DNA of 8,378 nt from Olsenella sp. (lineage in GTDB: Bacteria > Actinomycetota > Coriobacteriia > Coriobacteriales > Atopobiaceae), in the NCBI GenBank assembly GCA_015062715.1, contig SUUD01000073.1:1-8378 (forward strand). Direction: 5' to 3'. Positions 1-5,406 of the stretch are shown here, piece after piece (the stretch's first letter is position 1; every line of letters begins with the position of its first letter). The position numbers and the translations under genes were made by a program. The notes beneath the pieces are model-generated. The model did not search any database and was not told the origin of the DNA. It saw nothing but the letters and a program-made list of their open reading frames with translations.

Positions 1-211
1 CCTGGCACTTGGCGATAACGTCGAAGTGGTTGACCGTGTCGGTCACCTTGAAGGGGGCACAGGCGTTGTCGACGAGCTGCTGACGACCAAAGTAGTCGAG
101 GGCGTCGCGGCCGTTGACAGTGACCTTGCCGGTGCCGGGGACGAGACGGACGCGGGCGACGGCCTCCTTGCGGCGGCCGGTCCCCATGTAGTTTGCGGTT
201 TCGTTAGCCAT
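1..211 (-). CDS. rpsI: 30S ribosomal protein S9, 5' part only
   Basis: This encodes the N-terminal ~70 residues of ribosomal protein S9, a small-subunit protein whose C-terminal tail reaches the P-site tRNA. That tail lies beyond the window edge. The translation shows the family hallmark MGTGRRKEAVARVRL near residues 9-23, followed by G-x-G-K-V-x-V-N-G and the block ending in VNHFDVIAKCQ, all typical of bacterial S9. The ATG at 211-209 is preceded by GGAGG inside the last codons of rplM, about 8 nt away. Only 3 bp separate the rplM stop from this start, so translation is probably coupled. L13-S9 is the standard bacterial order. Identification is from direct reading of the protein; the gene is truncated only because the window ends. 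Confidence 0.97.
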   Translation of the reverse strand, partial: MANETANYMGTGRRKEAVARVRLVPGTGKVTVNGRDALDYFGRQQLVDNACAPFKVTDTVNHFDVIAKCQ

Positions 212-214
212 GGG

Positions 215-655
215 TTAAGCCTCCAGCTCGATCTTGACGGGGTTCTGGGCGGCGTGCGGATGCTCGGGGCCAGCGTAGACCTTGAGCTTCCTGAACTGCT
301 GCGCGCCGAGCTTGTTCTTGGGGAGCATGCCACGGACGGCGTGCTCGACGACGCGCTCGGGGTGCTTGGCCATGGCCTCCTTGTAGGACTCGAACTTGAG
401 GCCACCGAGCCAGCCGGAGTAACGCCAGTACTGCTTCTTGTCGGCCTTGTTGCCGGTGAGCTTGACCTTGTCGGCGTTGACGATGACGACGAAGTCGCCG
501 GTGTCGATGTGCGGGGTGTACTGGGGCTTCTCCTTGCCGCGCAGGATCATGGCGACCTTGGTGGCAAGACGGCCAAGGGTGACGCCGTCAGCGTCGATGA
601 GCACCCACTGGCGCTCGACCTCGCCCGGCTTGGCGTACTGAGTCGACTTGTTCAC
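215..655 (-). CDS. rplM: 50S ribosomal protein L13
   Basis: This encodes ribosomal protein L13, an early-assembling large-subunit protein that binds 23S rRNA. The 146-residue product matches the usual ~142-147. It contains the conserved blocks GRLATKVAMILRGK, YTPHIDTGDFVVIVNA, KLTGNKADKKQYWRYSGW and, near residues 107-115, AVRGMLPKNKLG, then YAGPEHPHAAQNP near the end. I chose the GTG at 655-653 because GGAGGA (666-661) lies 5 nt upstream and the protein then begins NKSTQYAKPGEVER, where homologues begin. An upstream in-frame ATG at 745 would add 30 residues unlike L13 and would place the start inside the leader hairpins. It heads the rplM-rpsI operon, with its own promoter at 759-786 and a structured leader. 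Confidence 0.97.
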   Translation of the reverse strand: MNKSTQYAKPGEVERQWVLIDADGVTLGRLATKVAMILRGKEKPQYTPHIDTGDFVVIVNADKVKLTGNKADKKQYWRYSGWLGGLKFESYKEAMAKHPERVVEHAVRGMLPKNKLGAQQFRKLKVYAGPEHPHAAQNPVKIELEA

Positions 656-660
656 TTGAC

Positions 661-666
661 TCCTCC
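661..666 (-). promoter_or_regulatory. Ribosome binding site that fixes the rplM GTG start
   Basis: On the minus strand GGAGGA is followed by GTCAA and then the GTG start. This strong Shine-Dalgarno match at ideal spacing excludes the longer in-frame ATG start at 745. Confidence 0.85.
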
Positions 667-684
667 AACTATGCGTACGTGCGG

Positions 685-748
685 CAACGGCATCTGGACA
701 TACCGTTGTTGCTTTTCCTTTTTCAGAGTTCACGGGGCTCTGCAAAAG
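685..748 (-). promoter_or_regulatory. Structured leader of the L13-S9 operon (two stem-loops)
   Basis: The ~100-nt untranslated leader of rplM can form two stem-loops. The promoter-proximal one (748-718) pairs CTTTTGCAGAG with CTCTGAAAAAG, 11 positions with one G-A mismatch and a 9-nt loop. The gene-proximal one (708-685) pairs CAACGGTAT with ATGCCGTTG, 9 bp including one G-U pair, around the 6-nt loop GTCCAG. It ends 18 nt before the ribosome binding site. L13 leader RNAs are known in Firmicutes as presumed autoregulatory elements. I infer a similar role here and did not match it to a published consensus. Confidence 0.45.
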
Positions 749-758
749 AAGCTTTAGA

Positions 759-786
759 AGTATACACCACGTTGACCTGCGGACAA
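759..786 (-). promoter_or_regulatory. Probable housekeeping promoter of rplM-rpsI
   Basis: Reading the minus strand, TTGTCC (786-781) is followed after 16 bp by TATACT (764-759), a good -35/-10 pair for a principal sigma factor. Initiation about 7 nt further on would give a leader of roughly 95-100 nt before the GTG of rplM. It lies about 80 bp downstream of inverted-repeat copy 1, so the ribosomal operon is probably transcribed separately from the gene at 977-1672. Confidence 0.65.
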
Positions 787-854
787 GGCCTCTCGAACGG
801 CAAATGCCGCGCCGTCATTTCTGCACCACAAACGCTGCGCGGCGCGCGCCTCGC

Positions 855-880
855 GGGGAGACAGCCGGGGGAGACAGCCG
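855..880. repeat. Two tandem copies of a 13-bp unit at the edge of inverted-repeat copy 1
   Basis: The unit GGGGAGACAGCCG occurs twice head to tail (855-867 and 868-880), followed by GGGA. The second copy belongs to the left arm of the long hairpin. The first is an extra partial copy of the element's outer end and looks like a local slippage duplication. Confidence 0.85.
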
Positions 881-971
881 GGGACGGTTCTCAACTGTCT
901 CAGAGACAATTGGGGACAGGTTTCCAAAATCGAATGAGACAGTTGAGAACCGTCCCCGGCTGTCTCCCCCG
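866..971. repeat. Long inverted repeat, copy 1 (37-bp perfect arms, 32-nt loop)
   Basis: Positions 866-902 and 935-971 are exact reverse complements over 37 bp, separated by 32 nt (903-934). The element starts 6 bp after the stop codon of the nucleosidase gene at 977. Its arms contain GAGACAGCCGGGGACGG and TTCTCAACTGTCTCA. The loop carries a diverged version of the same module, GAGACAATTGGGGACAGG followed by TTTCC. A related element at 2171-2268 has the same architecture in the opposite orientation. Such a stem would form a very stable RNA hairpin and could stop or stabilise the nucleosidase transcript, although no T-run follows. The recurrence and symmetry suggest a small non-autonomous mobile or REP-like element. 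No transposase is present in the window. Confidence 0.92.
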
Positions 972-976
972 CCGTC

Positions 977-1672
977 TCACCCCAGCATGGCCAGGACCGC
1001 CCCGGCGCACTCCCGGGCCGCCTCGGCCTGGAACTCCTCGAAGCTCATGCCGTCGCTGTCGTCGGAGATGGCGCGGATGATGACGTAGGGCGTCTCGTTG
1101 AGGTGGCAGACCTGCGCGATGGCCGCCCCCTCCATCTCGGCGCACAGGCCGCCGAACTGCGACGTTATCCGATTGCGCTGTTCGGCGGTGGCGATGAACT
1201 GGTCCCCGCTGCACACGCGGCCCTCGAGCACCCTCGACGCGGGCGCCGCCCGCCTCACGGACTCGACGGCGAGCTCGCGCAGGCGCTCGTCGGCGGGAAA
1301 GGCGACAAGGCCGGTGTAGGGGATCTCCCCCGGCGCGAAGCCGATGGGGCTCACGTCGTAGTCGTGCTGCACCGCGTCGACCGACACCACGAAGTCGTTG
1401 ATGGTCAGCTCGCTGGTGAGGCTGCCCGCCACGCCGGTGTTGATGATGCGGTCGACGCCCAGGCAGCAGATGAGCGTCTGGGCGCAGATGCCGGCGTTGA
1501 CCTTGCCCATGCCCGACTGCACGACCACGACCTCGTTGCCCGCGATGGTCCCCCGGGCAAACTCCATGCCCGAGACGCGCGTGACCCGCGTGTCGGCCAT
1601 CGCCGCCCTGATCGCGGCGACCTCGCTCCCCATCGCGCCTATGATGCCGGTCACGCCGTGCTGGTCGCCCAT
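977..1672 (-). CDS. mtnN: 5'-methylthioadenosine/S-adenosylhomocysteine nucleosidase
   Basis: This cytoplasmic nucleosidase hydrolyses the N-glycosidic bond of 5'-methylthioadenosine and S-adenosylhomocysteine, releasing adenine for salvage and relieving inhibition of methyltransferases. The 231-residue protein has the family length and fold. GIIGAMGSE supplies the catalytic acid equivalent to E. coli Glu12 (here Glu17). IINTGVAGSL follows near residue 76. EMEG holds the substrate-binding Met180-Glu181 pair, and RAISDDSD the catalytic Asp204. The ATG at 1672 was chosen because a GAAGGGGG-like ribosome binding site lies about 8 nt upstream and homology begins immediately. A longer open frame reaching 2086 overlaps the preceding gene and shows no family similarity. 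It lies 32 bp downstream of the C_GCAxxG protein gene and is probably co-transcribed with it. Its TGA is followed directly by GAC, as at the edge of repeat copy 2. Confidence 0.95.
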   Translation of the reverse strand: MGDQHGVTGIIGAMGSEVAAIRAAMADTRVTRVSGMEFARGTIAGNEVVVVQSGMGKVNAGICAQTLICCLGVDRIINTGVAGSLTSELTINDFVVSVDAVQHDYDVSPIGFAPGEIPYTGLVAFPADERLRELAVESVRRAAPASRVLEGRVCSGDQFIATAEQRNRITSQFGGLCAEMEGAAIAQVCHLNETPYVIIRAISDDSDGMSFEEFQAEAARECAGAVLAMLG

Positions 1673-1704
1673 GGTCCCAGCCCCCTTCCCTTTCGTTTCT
1701 TTGG

Positions 1705-2151
1705 CTAGGCGAGCAGCTCGTCGAGCAGCTCGCAGGCGAACGCGCAGTACTCCCCGCAGTGCTCCCAAGGGTCCTCGGGGACGCCGACGGGTTGCGCATC
1801 CTCGGGCAGGGTGCAGTCGTAGCCGCCCAAAAGCTCCCGGCAGCACAGGGTGCCAAAGCGCTCGACAAAGCGGTCCTCGAACTCGTGGACCTTGGCCTTG
1901 AGCAGGTCGTCCCTCTCGCCGGGGTTGGGCTCGGAGAAGCCATAGACCATGCTGATGGCCACCGCCGCGGCCGTGACCGTGCCGCAGACCTCGCCGCGGA
2001 AGAGGCCGCCGCCCAGGCCCGACGAGATGCGCAGGGCATCGTCCGCGTCGCGGCCCAGGACCTCTGCCGCATGCATGAGCACGCACTGCGAGCAGTGGAA
2101 GCCCTGGTCCATCATCTGGTTGGCACGCGCCTCGGTCATCTTGGTGGCCAT
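1705..2151 (-). CDS. C_GCAxxG_C_C family cysteine-rich protein
   Basis: The 148-residue product belongs to the C_GCAxxG_C_C family, small proteins of mostly unknown role in anaerobes, often found near redox or selenium/sulfur genes. Visible hallmarks are GFHCSQCVL (Cys20, Cys23), then GGGLFRGEVCGTVTAA (Cys56), FGTLCCRELLGGYDC (Cys103, 104, 113) and a C-terminal HCGEYCAFAC cluster (Cys132, 136, 140). Nine cysteines in all suggest metal or Fe-S binding, which I infer and the sequence does not prove. There is no signal peptide or membrane segment, so it is likely cytoplasmic. The ATG at 2151 has GAGGGGAG 5 nt upstream (2164-2157), which favours it over the Met four codons later. Its translation signals begin only a few bases after inverted-repeat copy 2, and the nucleosidase gene follows 32 bp after its TAG. 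Confidence 0.88.
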   Translation of the reverse strand: MATKMTEARANQMMDQGFHCSQCVLMHAAEVLGRDADDALRISSGLGGGLFRGEVCGTVTAAAVAISMVYGFSEPNPGERDDLLKAKVHEFEDRFVERFGTLCCRELLGGYDCTLPEDAQPVGVPEDPWEHCGEYCAFACELLDELLA

Positions 2152-2170
2152 GCTCGCTCCCCTCTCGCGA

Positions 2171-2268
2171 TGAGACAGTCGGGGACGGTTCTCGATTGTC
2201 TCATTCTATTATGGAAACCTGTCCCCACCTGTCTCTGAGACAGTTGAGAACCGTCCCCAATTGTCTCA
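2171..2268. repeat. Long inverted repeat, copy 2 (33-bp arms, 32-nt loop)
   Basis: Positions 2171-2203 and 2236-2268 are inverted repeats matching at 29 of 33 positions around a 32-nt loop (2204-2235). Both arms begin and end with TGAGACA/TGTCTCA and contain GGGGACGGTTCTC. The loop is the reverse complement of the copy 1 loop at 28 of 32 positions, so the two elements lie in opposite orientations. The element fills the gap between the disulfide reductase and the C_GCAxxG gene. Its right-hand three bases (2266-2268) are the TGA stop of the reductase. Its left edge is 19 bp from the next start codon. The imperfect arms suggest an older copy than copy 1. Confidence 0.92.
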
Positions 2269-3960
2269 GTTGCAGTTGTAGGCGGTCACGATGGGCTCGC
2301 GGCCGGTGTCATGGTCCTCGAACCACTCGTACAGGCTGATGCCCAGGAACGACCCGCTGATGTTGACCACGTTGTCCCAGCCGTTGCCGCGCAGGGCGCA
2401 CAGCGCGTAGTAGCTGCGCTGGCTCGAGCGGCAGTGCAGGTAGACGGGGATGTCGCGGGGAATCTCGTCCATGCGGCCCCGCAGCTGCGAGAGCGGCACG
2501 TTGTGCGCGCCCTTGAGGTGGCCACGGGCAAACTCGCCCTCCTCGCGCACGTCGACGATGTAGGCACCCTCCTCGACCAGCCTGCGCACCTCGGTCACGT
2601 GCACCTGCGGCATGCGACCGGTGAGCACGTTCTCCGCCACCAGCGCCGCGAAGTTGACTACGTCCTTGGCGGTCGAGAACAGCGGCGCATAGCACAGCTC
2701 GAGGTCCTTGAGGTCGGCGACGGTGCCCCCCATCTGGATGAGCGTGGCCACCACGTCCACGCGCTTGTCGACCTCGCCCGCGCCTATGGCCTGGGCGCCC
2801 AGGACCTTGCCCGTGGGCACCTCGAAGACCAGCTTGAAGGCCATGTAGTGGCTGCCCGGCAGGACGCTCACCTTGTCGGACGGGAAGATGAGGACGGAGT
2901 CGTAGCTGTAGCCCGCTACCTGGGCGGCCTTCTCGGAGAGGCCCGTGCAGGCGGCGTTGCGGCCAAAGACGCGCAGGCACGACGAGCCAAAGTAGCCCCT
3001 GTTGGAGACGGGCAGGCCGCACATGTGGTCGGCGGCGGCGCGGGCCTGGCGCTGGGCGGGGCCAGCCAGGGCCAGCCGGCCCCAGCGGTGGGCGAGCGCG
3101 TCGTAGGCCTCGATGGCGTCGCCCGCGGCGTAGATGCTGGGGTCGGAGGTCTGGTAGTTGTTGTTGACGCGGATGCCCCCCGTCTCGCCGATCTCGAGGC
3201 CTGCCGCCCTCGCGAGCGCGGTCTCGGGCGCCACGCCGATTGCCATGATGGTCGCGCCGGCCGGCACGACCCGCTCGCCATCCTGCCGGCGCACCCGGAC
3301 GCCCTCGTCGTCGATGGCAGTGACGGTCGAGCGCAGAAGCAGGTCGACGCCGTTGTCGACCAGCTCCTTGTGCAGAATCTGGACCATGTCGTGGTCGAAG
3401 GGGGCGAGGACCTGGTCCATCCCCTCGATGAGGGTGACCTGCTTGCCCGCCTTGACGAGGTTCTCGGCCACCTCGATGCCAATGAAGCCACCGCCCACCA
3501 CGGCAACGCGATCCACGGACTCCATGCGCTGCCTGATGGCCACGACGTCGCCCACGTTGCGCACGCTGAAGACGTCGGGCCGGTCGATGCCGGCAATGCT
3601 CCGCGGCATGATGGGGCTGGCACCGGGGGCAAGCATGAGCCTGTCGTAGGGCTCCTCGAAGGTCGTATCGGCCGCGAGGTCGTGCACGGTGACCGTCTTG
3701 CGGTCGCGGTTGATGGCCGTGACCTCGCAGCGCACGCGCACGTCGAGGTCGTGCTGGCGCTTGAGCGAGGCCGGGGTCATGAGGATGAGGTCGTCGCTGT
3801 CCCGCACGACGCCGCCCAGGTAGTACGGCAGCGCGCAGTTGGAGAACGAGACGTTCTCGCCCCGCTCGAAGACGACGATCTGCGCCGTGGGGTCAAGGCG
3901 CCTCAGGCGCGCCGCGCACGACATGCCTCCGGTGACGCCGCCAATGACCACGAGCTTCAT
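2266..3960 (-). CDS. CoA-disulfide reductase-like FAD oxidoreductase with C-terminal rhodanese domain
   Basis: The 564-residue flavoprotein resembles CoA-disulfide or persulfide reductases fused to rhodanese (CoADR-RHD/Nsr type), which use NAD(P)H to reduce CoA disulfide, CoA persulfide or polysulfide. The N-terminal FAD fold starts MKLVVIGGVTGGMSCAARLRR. SFSNCALPYY carries the single redox Cys42 of this family. The NAD-binding fold is VVGGGFIGIEVAEN (residues 154-167), with an acidic residue after LI (Glu179) suggesting NADH preference. IYAAGD (276-281) is the second FAD motif, and the dimerisation domain has CYAPLFSTAKD (423-433). Residues ~454-564 form a rhodanese domain whose active-site loop is CRSSQRS (Cys510). 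AAGGAG lies 4 nt before an ATG at 3966 and 10 nt before the ATG at 3960. I prefer 3960, where homology begins. A palindrome at 3999-4021 precedes it, and its stop codon lies within repeat copy 2. Substrate is inferred. Confidence 0.9.
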   Translation of the reverse strand: MKLVVIGGVTGGMSCAARLRRLDPTAQIVVFERGENVSFSNCALPYYLGGVVRDSDDLILMTPASLKRQHDLDVRVRCEVTAINRDRKTVTVHDLAADTTFEEPYDRLMLAPGASPIMPRSIAGIDRPDVFSVRNVGDVVAIRQRMESVDRVAVVGGGFIGIEVAENLVKAGKQVTLIEGMDQVLAPFDHDMVQILHKELVDNGVDLLLRSTVTAIDDEGVRVRRQDGERVVPAGATIMAIGVAPETALARAAGLEIGETGGIRVNNNYQTSDPSIYAAGDAIEAYDALAHRWGRLALAGPAQRQARAAADHMCGLPVSNRGYFGSSCLRVFGRNAACTGLSEKAAQVAGYSYDSVLIFPSDKVSVLPGSHYMAFKLVFEVPTGKVLGAQAIGAGEVDKRVDVVATLIQMGGTVADLKDLELCYAPLFSTAKDVVNFAALVAENVLTGRMPQVHVTEVRRLVEEGAYIVDVREEGEFARGHLKGAHNVPLSQLRGRMDEIPRDIPVYLHCRSSQRSYYALCALRGNGWDNVVNISGSFLGISLYEWFEDHDTGREPIVTAYNCN

Positions 3961-3998
3961 GCCCATCACACTCCTTGGTAGTGGTTGCACGAGAATGG

Positions 3999-4021
3999 AA
4001 CACGTTCCCAGGGAACGTGTT
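3999..4021. promoter_or_regulatory. Perfect 11-bp palindrome upstream of the reductase gene: operator or intercistronic hairpin
   Basis: AACACGTTCCC (3999-4009), one central base, then GGGAACGTGTT (4011-4021) form a perfect dyad. Beyond one mismatch the symmetry continues for two more bases on each side. Each half is itself nearly palindromic, GGAACACGTTCC (3997-4008) and GGAACGTGTTTC (4012-4023), resembling two adjacent GAAC-N2-GTTC sites. It lies 39 bp before the reductase start and adjoins the stop codon of the upstream gene. An operator for a dimeric repressor controlling the thiol/redox gene is one reading. A terminator is the other, weakened by the lack of a T-run. Confidence 0.6.
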
Positions 4022-5347
4022 TCACGACGAGGTGGTCGGGCCACCCAGGGTGGGGGTCGCCGCATCCTCGGGCAGCAGCTCCCAGAAGCGGGAGTCCTTG
4101 CGCGAGCCCTCGAGCAGCTCGTCGGTGAGCGTCACGTCCCACCAGCCGCGCAGGATGCCGCTGTCGTTGCCATACATGAACGAGACGCCCAGGTTGGGCG
4201 TACCGTCGGCGTCGACGAAGATCGCCGTCCTCGTCCGCTCGGCCCACTCGCCCCGGCCCATGACGCCCTGGATCATGGCGTCTCGGCCGAACAGCCCCTG
4301 CGGGTCCATGCCCGAGTCAAAGCGGGCGAGGTTGTCGACCCATGCTGTGGCCTGCGCCTCGTTCACCTCGAGCACGTCGGCGAGCTCGTAGGTCTCGCCC
4401 GTGTCGAGGTCGATGTTGAGCGTCTCCAGGCGCAGGGTCTCGGTAAAGACCGAGCCCGTCATGAGGTTGTGCGACCAACAGATGCTGACGAGGTGTTCGC
4501 TGTTGTAGCTGACGACATACTCCGCCGCGTCGCTCAAGAAGATGTCCTCGCCCTCCTCCACCGTGCCCTTCACGAGGGCGACCATGTCCTCGGTCGGGTT
4601 GGCATAGAGCCTGTCGTAGTAGGTGAGCGCCGACTCCCTGATGAGGGCGTTGATCTGGTCGAGGTGCTCGAGGTCGCCCTCGAGCTGCGGGTAGGCGATG
4701 GAGAAGTCGCAGGCGACGCGTGCCCCATAGGCGTCGGACAAGCCCTGCTCGGCCCGGACCATGTGCTCCTCGCGCACGGTGTAGGAGACCGTGTCGTCCC
4801 AATAGGGATGCAGCTCGCCGTCGTCGGGGTCGCCAACGCCGATAGCGGCGCCCGGGCCGCCGTCCGCGCCATCGCCCAGGTCGCCCAGGTCGGGCGGCGT
4901 GAGCAGGTCGAGCCCGTCGAAGGGCGAGGCCACGCCGCCCTCGCCGTCCATGGCGTTGCTGCCGCCCAGGTCCTCGTGCTGGTAGTCGGGGCCGTCGTTG
5001 CCAAACATGGCCCCGCAGGTGCTGAGGACAAAGCCAAGGGCGAAGAGCACCGCGATTCCCGTGAGCAGGGGCAGCACCCAGAAGCCGCGCCTGCGCGGCG
5101 CGGGCGGCTGGTAGCCCGACACGTAGCTGGGCTGCTCCACGGCCGGCTGCGCGGCGAGCTGCTGGGGCACGTGCGCGGGCTGCTGGGGGATGACGCTCAG
5201 GAGCACCCGCGACTGGTCCTGCCCGGGCTGCTGCCCGGATGCCGCGGCAGGTGACGGGACCTCCACGGGCTCGGGTCCCACCTGCATGATGGGCACGCCG
5301 TTGACGTCGGCAATCTTGTTCTGTCCGGTCTCGCTGGCCTCGCTCAC
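4022..5347 (-). CDS. Single-pass membrane protein with extracytoplasmic DUF4163/DUF3298-like domain
   Basis: The 441-residue protein has three parts. Residues 1-85 are a Pro/Gln/Ala-rich cytoplasmic tail with no fold I recognise. PRRR (84-87) then precedes one membrane helix (~88-110), giving an N-in topology. A Gly/Asp-rich linker (~116-185) leads to an outer domain. There SYTVREEHMVR and ACDFSIAYPQL resemble the start of DUF4163, and residues ~300-340 (LRLETLNIDLDTGETYELADVL) match the typical DUF3298 pattern seen in RsiV and PdaC, where it serves lysozyme sensing or cell-wall binding. No sigma factor or deacetylase gene adjoins it, so the role is unknown and surface sensing is only a guess. 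I chose the GTG at 5347 because AGAGGAG lies 5 nt upstream. An ATG at 5380 lacks a ribosome binding site and overlaps a possible -10. The stop adjoins the palindrome at 3999-4021. Confidence 0.75.
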   Translation of the reverse strand: MSEASETGQNKIADVNGVPIMQVGPEPVEVPSPAAASGQQPGQDQSRVLLSVIPQQPAHVPQQLAAQPAVEQPSYVSGYQPPAPRRRGFWVLPLLTGIAVLFALGFVLSTCGAMFGNDGPDYQHEDLGGSNAMDGEGGVASPFDGLDLLTPPDLGDLGDGADGGPGAAIGVGDPDDGELHPYWDDTVSYTVREEHMVRAEQGLSDAYGARVACDFSIAYPQLEGDLEHLDQINALIRESALTYYDRLYANPTEDMVALVKGTVEEGEDIFLSDAAEYVVSYNSEHLVSICWSHNLMTGSVFTETLRLETLNIDLDTGETYELADVLEVNEAQATAWVDNLARFDSGMDPQGLFGRDAMIQGVMGRGEWAERTRTAIFVDADGTPNLGVSFMYGNDSGILRGWWDVTLTDELLEGSRKDSRFWELLPEDAATPTLGGPTTSS

Positions 5348-5378
5348 CGCGGCTCCTCTCGCAGGCTCGTCCACCCAC

Positions 5379-5384
5379 ATTGTA
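5379..5384 (-). promoter_or_regulatory. Possible -10 element for the DUF3298-like protein gene
   Basis: The minus strand carries TACAAT in the 59-bp gap after the acetyltransferase gene, about 31 bp before the GTG start. No convincing -35 box lies 16-18 bp upstream, so this is a weak call. If real, it separates this gene from the transporter operon. Confidence 0.3.
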
Positions 5385-5406
5385 GCCCCTGCGAGCGCGC
5401 CTGGCC

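Larger units (their letters stand above)
656..976. other. 321-bp intergenic region between the nucleosidase gene and rplM
   Basis: No gene is supported here. From left to right it holds the rplM ribosome binding site, two leader stem-loops and the rplM promoter. From about 787 to 854 is a GC-rich stretch in which I see nothing functional. Then come a 13-bp tandem duplication and the long inverted repeat that abuts the end of the nucleosidase gene. Confidence 0.8.

Noticed and set aside
656..745. N-terminal extension of L13 from the ATG at 745
   Set aside because: The extra 30 residues are unlike L13 and cover the leader hairpins, while the GTG at 655 has an excellent ribosome binding site and the right length.
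866..971. Classic rho-independent terminator after the nucleosidase gene
   Set aside because: The stem is far longer than a normal terminator, the loop is a conserved 32 nt, and no T-run follows on the transcribed strand. The related copy lies between two genes. It may still affect transcription.
1673..2086. N-terminal extension of the nucleosidase up to 2086
   Set aside because: It overlaps the C_GCAxxG gene in another frame and shows no nucleosidase similarity. The ATG at 1672 has a ribosome binding site and aligns with family starts.
2204..2235. Promoter inside the loop of repeat copy 2 for the C_GCAxxG gene
   Set aside because: A TAGAAT-like -10 is present on the minus strand, but I see no acceptable -35 at the right distance, and the AT-rich loop sequence is explained by the element itself.
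866..2268. CRISPR array or toxin-antitoxin/defence system hidden in the repeat region
   Set aside because: There are only two repeat units 1.2 kb apart, with ordinary metabolic genes between them, no spacers and no cas-like or toxin-like genes.
2311..3981. Long 556-codon open frame on the plus strand opposite the reductase gene
   Set aside because: It lies entirely antisense to a gene with clear motifs, its composition is the Val/Asp/His/Gly-rich type produced by reading GC-rich codons backwards, and it resembles no family.
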